Below, piece by piece: positions 14,250-17,128 of a stretch of DNA of 17,128 nt (the stretch's first letter is position 1; every line of letters starts with the position of its first letter). The stretch covers positions 1 to 17,128 of the forward strand of contig NZ_DASWPE010000167.1 in the NCBI RefSeq assembly GCF_036404135.1. The letters are read 5' to 3'. This DNA is from Rhodopseudomonas_A sp036404135 (GTDB lineage Bacteria > Pseudomonadota > Alphaproteobacteria > Rhizobiales > Xanthobacteraceae). Under the pieces are notes generated by a model. That model had not been told where the DNA came from and searched no databases. It saw only the letters and a program-made list of their open reading frames with translations. Made by a program: the position numbers and the translations under genes.

Positions 14250-14420
14250 CGAGGCTGCGTTGCGCGTCAGGAGCCAATATCCCCGGGGCCTTATCGATCC
14301 TCACGGGAACTGTCCCTGGCCGGGTCCGTGGACCCGGTCACATGGTGCCCACCTACTTTCGTAGGGAACTCCGGGATCGAGCGCTTCAACGGCTATTGTG
14401 GCTTCGCACTTTGCGTTGTC
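14250..14420 (+). ncRNA. ssrS: 6S RNA (ssrS) candidate
   Basis: 6S RNA mimics an open promoter and binds sigma-70 RNA polymerase. This noncoding stretch lies directly ahead of the 5-formyltetrahydrofolate cyclo-ligase gene, the classic neighbour of ssrS. It folds as a long rod: AGCCA (14272-14276) with TGGCT (14399-14403), TCGATCC (14294-14300) with GGATCGA (14374-14380), CCGGGTC (14320-14326) with GACCCGG (14331-14337), and CCTAC (14352-14356) with GTAGG (14361-14365). Wide unpaired stretches flank the second stem, as the central bubble would. Segments such as ACATGGTGCCCACCT and GGGAACTCCGGGATCGAG look like what I remember of rhizobial 6S RNAs. Ends are approximate; a covariance-model match was not run. 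Confidence 0.72.
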
Positions 14421-14525
14421 CGGCGACGCTCCCCGCGTCCTCCCGGCTCGCGCCGTCGTGCTGACGTGCTCCCCGCGTCGCCGGCACGGCGCTTGAGTCC
14501 GGGACGCCGGGCCGGACGGTGGCGG
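14421..14525 (+). other. GC-rich leader between 6S-like RNA and cyclo-ligase with short direct repeat
   Basis: GCTCCCCGCGTC occurs twice, at 14428-14439 and 14468-14479, 40 bases apart. The first copy sits in a hairpin GACGC-TCCCC-GCGTC (14425-14439). The second can form a looser one with the preceding GACG. If 6S RNA and cyclo-ligase are co-transcribed, this is the processing or leader region. No promoter is evident inside it. Confidence 0.35.
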
Positions 14526-15110
14526 ATGTCGATCTCATTGCTCAACGCTGAAAAGACCATTTTGCGCGCCGTGGCGCTGGCGCGGCGCCAAGCGCTCGGC
14601 GACACGGACCGCGCCGCCGCGGCGCAGGCGCTGGCGCGGCGGCCGTTTCCGCTCGCTGTCGGGCCCGGCGACGTGGTCGCCGGCTATTTCCCGTTGCGCA
14701 ACGAGTTCGATCCGCGGCCGCTGTTGCAGGCGATGGCCGCCCATGGCGCGCTGCTGGCGCTGCCGGCGATCGTCGCGCCCGACCGGCCGCTGGCATTCCG
14801 CGCCTGGCGCCCGGACGACGTCTTACCGTGCGGCCAATTCGGCATTCCGGAACCCGCGGTCGCGGCCGAATCCGTCGTTCCGAGTATAGTGCTGGTGCCG
14901 CTGGCGGCGTTCGACCGCGCCGGCCATCGTATCGGCTATGGCGGCGGCTATTACGACCGCAGCCTCGAAGCGCTGCGCCGCCAAGCTGCGGTCACCGCGA
15001 TCGGGCTCGGCTTCGCGGTGCAGGAAATCCCGCTGGTTCCAGCGCTGGCGCACGACGCCCGGCTCGATCTTGTGCTAACGGAAGCCGAGACGATCGATTT
15101 CCGGAGTTGA
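14526..15110 (+). CDS. ygfA: 5-formyltetrahydrofolate cyclo-ligase
   Basis: A cytoplasmic enzyme that uses ATP to convert 5-formyltetrahydrofolate to 5,10-methenyltetrahydrofolate, returning a storage folate to one-carbon metabolism. It has 194 residues, full length. Visible family parts are the basic amino end with ARRQAL, VAGYFPLRNEFDPRPLL, and the nucleotide-binding signature RIGYGGGYYDRSL followed by AIGLGFAVQEI and HDARLDLVLTE. The ATG at 14526 is chosen because homology begins with MSISLLNAEKTILR; the frame is open upstream but runs through the 6S-like RNA. Its ribosome site is weak (GGTGGCGG close to the start). It ends 4 bases before the YmdB-type gene, so the two are likely one operon. 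In many bacteria this gene follows ssrS. Confidence 0.93.
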   Translation: MSISLLNAEKTILRAVALARRQALGDTDRAAAAQALARRPFPLAVGPGDVVAGYFPLRNEFDPRPLLQAMAAHGALLALPAIVAPDRPLAFRAWRPDDVLPCGQFGIPEPAVAAESVVPSIVLVPLAAFDRAGHRIGYGGGYYDRSLEALRRQAAVTAIGLGFAVQEIPLVPALAHDARLDLVLTEAETIDFRS

Positions 15111-15114
15111 GATT

Positions 15115-15945
15115 TTGCGCATCCTGTTCATCGGCGACGTGGTCGGCAAAGCCGGCCGCACCGCGATCGCCGACTATCTGCCCGGCGCGATCCGCGACTG
15201 GAAGCTCGATCTGGTGATCGTCAACGGCGAGAACGCCGCCGGCGGGTTTGGCATCACCGAGGCGATTTACAATGATTTCATCGACGTCGGCGTCGACGCG
15301 GTGACGCTCGGCAACCACGCCTGGAATCAGAAAGAGGCGCTGGTGTTCATCGAGCGCGCGCCGCGGCTGATCCGCCCGGTGAATTTTCCGCGCTATACGC
15401 CGGGCCGCGGCGCGGCGCTGATCGACGCCAAGAACGGCGCCCGCGCGCTGGTGATCAACGCCATGGGCCGGGTGTTCATGGAGCCTTTGAACGATCCGTT
15501 CGCCGCGGTGGGCCGCGAGCTCGAGGCCTGTCCGCTGGTGGAAGCCGCCGATGCCATCGTGCTGGATTTCCACGGCGAGGCGTCGAGCGAGAAGCAGGGC
15601 ATGGGGTTTTTCTGCGACGGCCGCGCCAGCCTGGTGGTCGGCACCCACACCCACGTGCCGACCGCCGATCACCAGATCCTGCCCGGCGGCACCGGCTACA
15701 TGACCGACGCCGGCATGACCGGCGATTATGATTCGGTGATCGGCATGCACAAGGACGAGCCGCTGCGCCGTTTCGTCACCGGGATTCCGTCCGGCCGGTT
15801 CGAGCCGGCCAACGGCGCGGCGACGCTGAGCGGCGTCGGCGTCGAGACCGATGACGCGACCGGCCTGGCGCTGTGCATCGCGCCGGTGCGGCTCGGCGGC
15901 CGGCTCGAGCCGGCGGTGCCGGGGTTTTGGGTGGCGGCGGAGTAG
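15115..15945 (+). CDS. ymdB: YmdB-type metallophosphoesterase (TIGR00282 family)
   Basis: A 276-residue cytoplasmic phosphoesterase. All metal ligands known in Bacillus subtilis YmdB can be placed: Asp8 in FIGDVVGKAG, Glu39 and Asn40 in NGENAAGG, Asn67 with His68 in LGNHAWN, His153 in DFHGEASSEK, and His178 and His180 in GTHTHVPTAD. Homologues hydrolyse 2',3'-cyclic nucleotides and, in Bacillus, affect biofilm and motility decisions. The role in alphaproteobacteria is not established. Translation starts at TTG (15115), 8 bases after GGAG (15103-15106), which lies within the last codons of the cyclo-ligase gene. TTG is supported because the protein then begins MRILFIGDVV as in the family. It is coupled to the cyclo-ligase gene by the 4-base gap. 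Confidence 0.93.
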   Translation: MRILFIGDVVGKAGRTAIADYLPGAIRDWKLDLVIVNGENAAGGFGITEAIYNDFIDVGVDAVTLGNHAWNQKEALVFIERAPRLIRPVNFPRYTPGRGAALIDAKNGARALVINAMGRVFMEPLNDPFAAVGRELEACPLVEAADAIVLDFHGEASSEKQGMGFFCDGRASLVVGTHTHVPTADHQILPGGTGYMTDAGMTGDYDSVIGMHKDEPLRRFVTGIPSGRFEPANGAATLSGVGVETDDATGLALCIAPVRLGGRLEPAVPGFWVAAE

Positions 15946-16009
15946 CACCCGTTTGGTGTGCAGCTATCGCGTCTCATCAAGAAAGCGCCGGCACGCCATC
16001 CCCAACGGG

Positions 16010-16130
16010 TCATTCCGGGGCACGAACAGCGAAGCTGTGAGTGAACCCGGAATCTTGCTGCGGGGAACGGCGCGATAGCCGTTGCGAGATTCCGGGTTCG
16101 CTCGGGCTTCGCCCTCGCGCCCCGGAATGA
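16010..16130 (-). repeat. Dispersed palindromic repeat, family A, copy 3 (inverted)
   Basis: A 121-bp element with ends TCATTCCGGGGC and GCGCCCCGGAATGA and the inner CCCGGAATCT / AGATTCCGGG pair. Its middle reads TTGCTGCGGGG, the complement of the GCAGCA side of copies 1 and 2, so it lies in the opposite orientation. It fills most of the 253-bp gap between convergent genes; 15946-16009 and 16131-16198 show nothing else. Confidence 0.85.
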
Positions 16131-16198
16131 CGTTCTCGTGTGCAGCGGCGCGCGCACGATAGATACCAGCCTCTGCTGCACCCGCCGCGGGTGGCCGC

Positions 16199-17128
16199 TC
16201 ACGCCACCGACTTGACCGTTGTCAGTTGCTTGATCTTCCGCGCGTGCTGCACCGCCTGCTGCGCCGCGGCGCTGTGGGTGAACAGCTCCAGCTCCTCGGT
16301 GTCGTGGTTGTGGACCGGGGTCAGCGCGGTGTCGGTGTAGTTCATCCGGTTGGGGTCGTTGCGCACCTTGCGGCGCAGCGCATCGATCCACAGCCAATGC
16401 CTGAGGCTGCGGGACAGCTTGGTCGCGACCTCGACGACGAGCTTCGGATAGAACCGCCACGCGGGCTCCAGCGGCAGCGACGAGCGGCGGTCGGTGCGCC
16501 GCTTCAGCCGCAGGATGCCGCCCTGCAGCGGGTGCACCTTCTCGATCGCCACCATCGAGGAGAACAGATAGATCATCGACGCCAGCCGCGAGATGCCGCC
16601 GCCGGTGGCCGCGGCGCGGCGCAGCATCCGCTCGACGTGCTCGGGCGTGTAGTAGGCCGACCATGCCGAGAGGTAAGCGCCCTCCCACTCCGGCCGGCTC
16701 ATTTTGGGATGCGCGGTGACGACGTGCTCGATGTCGTAGCGGTTGAGGTCGGCGTCCATCGCCACGCCCTGCCTGAACAGGGTCTGGTGATCCTCCGAGC
16801 CCGGCAGCGGCGTCAGACAAAAGAACTCCAGAATATCCAGCGGCAGCTCGTTCTGGATGATGGCGATGTCCTCGGCGATCGAGGCCGGGGTGTCGTGCGG
16901 AAAACCGAGGATGTAGCCGGCATAGGTCAACACGCCGGCCTGCTTCCAGGCCAGCAGCATCCCGCGATATTCGGTGATCTTGTTCTGCCGCTTGTTGGCG
17001 GCGGCGAGATTCTGCGGATTGATGCTCTCCAGTCCCAAAAACACCCGCACCACGCCGGCGGCCTTCGCCTTGTCGATGAATCCCGGGATCTTGTGGCATA
17101 GCGTATCGACCTGGATCACCAGCTTGAT
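16199..17128 (-). CDS. Radical SAM protein, C-terminal part (window-truncated)
   Basis: Only the last 309 residues are visible; the frame is open to the right edge and the start lies beyond it. The visible part carries late barrel strands of a radical SAM enzyme: VRVFLGLESINPQNL, LTYAGYILGFPHDTP and LEFFCLTPLPGSEDH. This arrangement is typical of the class with an amino-terminal cobalamin-binding domain (methyltransferases, hopanoid and cyclase enzymes). The CxxxCxxC iron-sulphur motif and any B12 domain would lie outside the window. A carboxyl extension of about 170 residues, rich in Arg and aromatic residues (SRSLRHWLWIDALRRKVRND), has no function that I can name. It converges on the YmdB-type gene across repeat A copy 3. 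Confidence 0.85.
   Translation of the reverse strand: MKLVIQVDTLCHKIPGFIDKAKAAGVVRVFLGLESINPQNLAAANKRQNKITEYRGMLLAWKQAGVLTYAGYILGFPHDTPASIAEDIAIIQNELPLDILEFFCLTPLPGSEDHQTLFRQGVAMDADLNRYDIEHVVTAHPKMSRPEWEGAYLSAWSAYYTPEHVERMLRRAAATGGGISRLASMIYLFSSMVAIEKVHPLQGGILRLKRRTDRRSSLPLEPAWRFYPKLVVEVATKLSRSLRHWLWIDALRRKVRNDPNRMNYTDTALTPVHNHDTEELELFTHSAAAQQAVQHARKIKQLTTVKSVA

Noticed and set aside
14232..14525. Amino-terminal extension of the cyclo-ligase frame across the 6S-like region
   Set aside because: Conserved enzyme sequence begins only at 14526; the upstream residues are low in similarity and overlap a structured RNA.
15726..17099. Minus-strand frame spanning repeat A copy 3, overlapping the radical SAM gene in another frame
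   Set aside because: Its sequence is Arg/Ala/Gly-rich shadow coding plus translated repeat; the radical SAM frame carries the real motifs.

Overview
The window is a GC-rich chromosomal segment of an alphaproteobacterium, most likely of the Nitrobacteraceae (Bradyrhizobium / Rhodopseudomonas / Nitrobacter lineage). Supporting signs are a short-path 5-aminolevulinate synthase (hemA) with a FixK/FNR-type box upstream, an F0-only ATP synthase operon (atpI-B-E-F'-F) containing the duplicated b' subunit, a 6S-like RNA ahead of 5-formyltetrahydrofolate cyclo-ligase, and three kinds of dispersed intergenic palindromic repeat that I recognise from this family. I see no transposase, integrase, phage gene, CRISPR array, tRNA or rRNA. 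The assignment to family is inference; genus cannot be fixed by eye.

Layout. 1-870: 3' part of a metallo-beta-lactamase-fold hydrolase. 1065-2294: hemA, followed by a cluster of competing GC hairpins. 2517-6026: a large membrane hybrid histidine kinase (SSS/SLC5 transporter domain, STAC-like linker, PAS, HisKA, HATPase, receiver) of the CrbS/MxtR type. It converges on 6400-7071 (minus), a LuxR-type response regulator of the CrbR/ErdR type; two dispersed repeats lie between them. The regulator is divergent from 7399-9063, a metabolite:H+ symporter of the major facilitator superfamily with an unusually long extracytoplasmic loop. 9064-9475 holds a palindrome, a clear terminator and two more repeats. 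11238-9476 (minus) is a three-gene unit: 2-hydroxychromene-2-carboxylate isomerase-like protein, exported coiled-coil protein, YjbQ. A good sigma-70 promoter at 11418-11446 drives the F0 operon (11516-14092), which ends at a 14-bp perfect hairpin. Then follow a 6S-like RNA (about 14250-14420), the cyclo-ligase (14526-15110), a YmdB-type phosphoesterase (15115-15945), a third copy of the main repeat, and a radical SAM protein cut by the right edge (minus).

How they fit together. Most of the window is core metabolism and energy conversion: haem supply under probable oxygen control, the proton channel of ATP synthase, folate one-carbon chemistry. The most distinctive block is 2517-9063, where a transporter-fused kinase, its probable response regulator and a carboxylate-type symporter sit together. 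By analogy with CrbS/CrbR systems of gammaproteobacteria this may sense and control uptake of acetate or a similar small organic acid, but substrate and regulon are inference. Nothing in the window looks like a wholly new system; the best leads are that kinase/regulator/transporter module, the alternative hairpins after hemA, and the repeat families.
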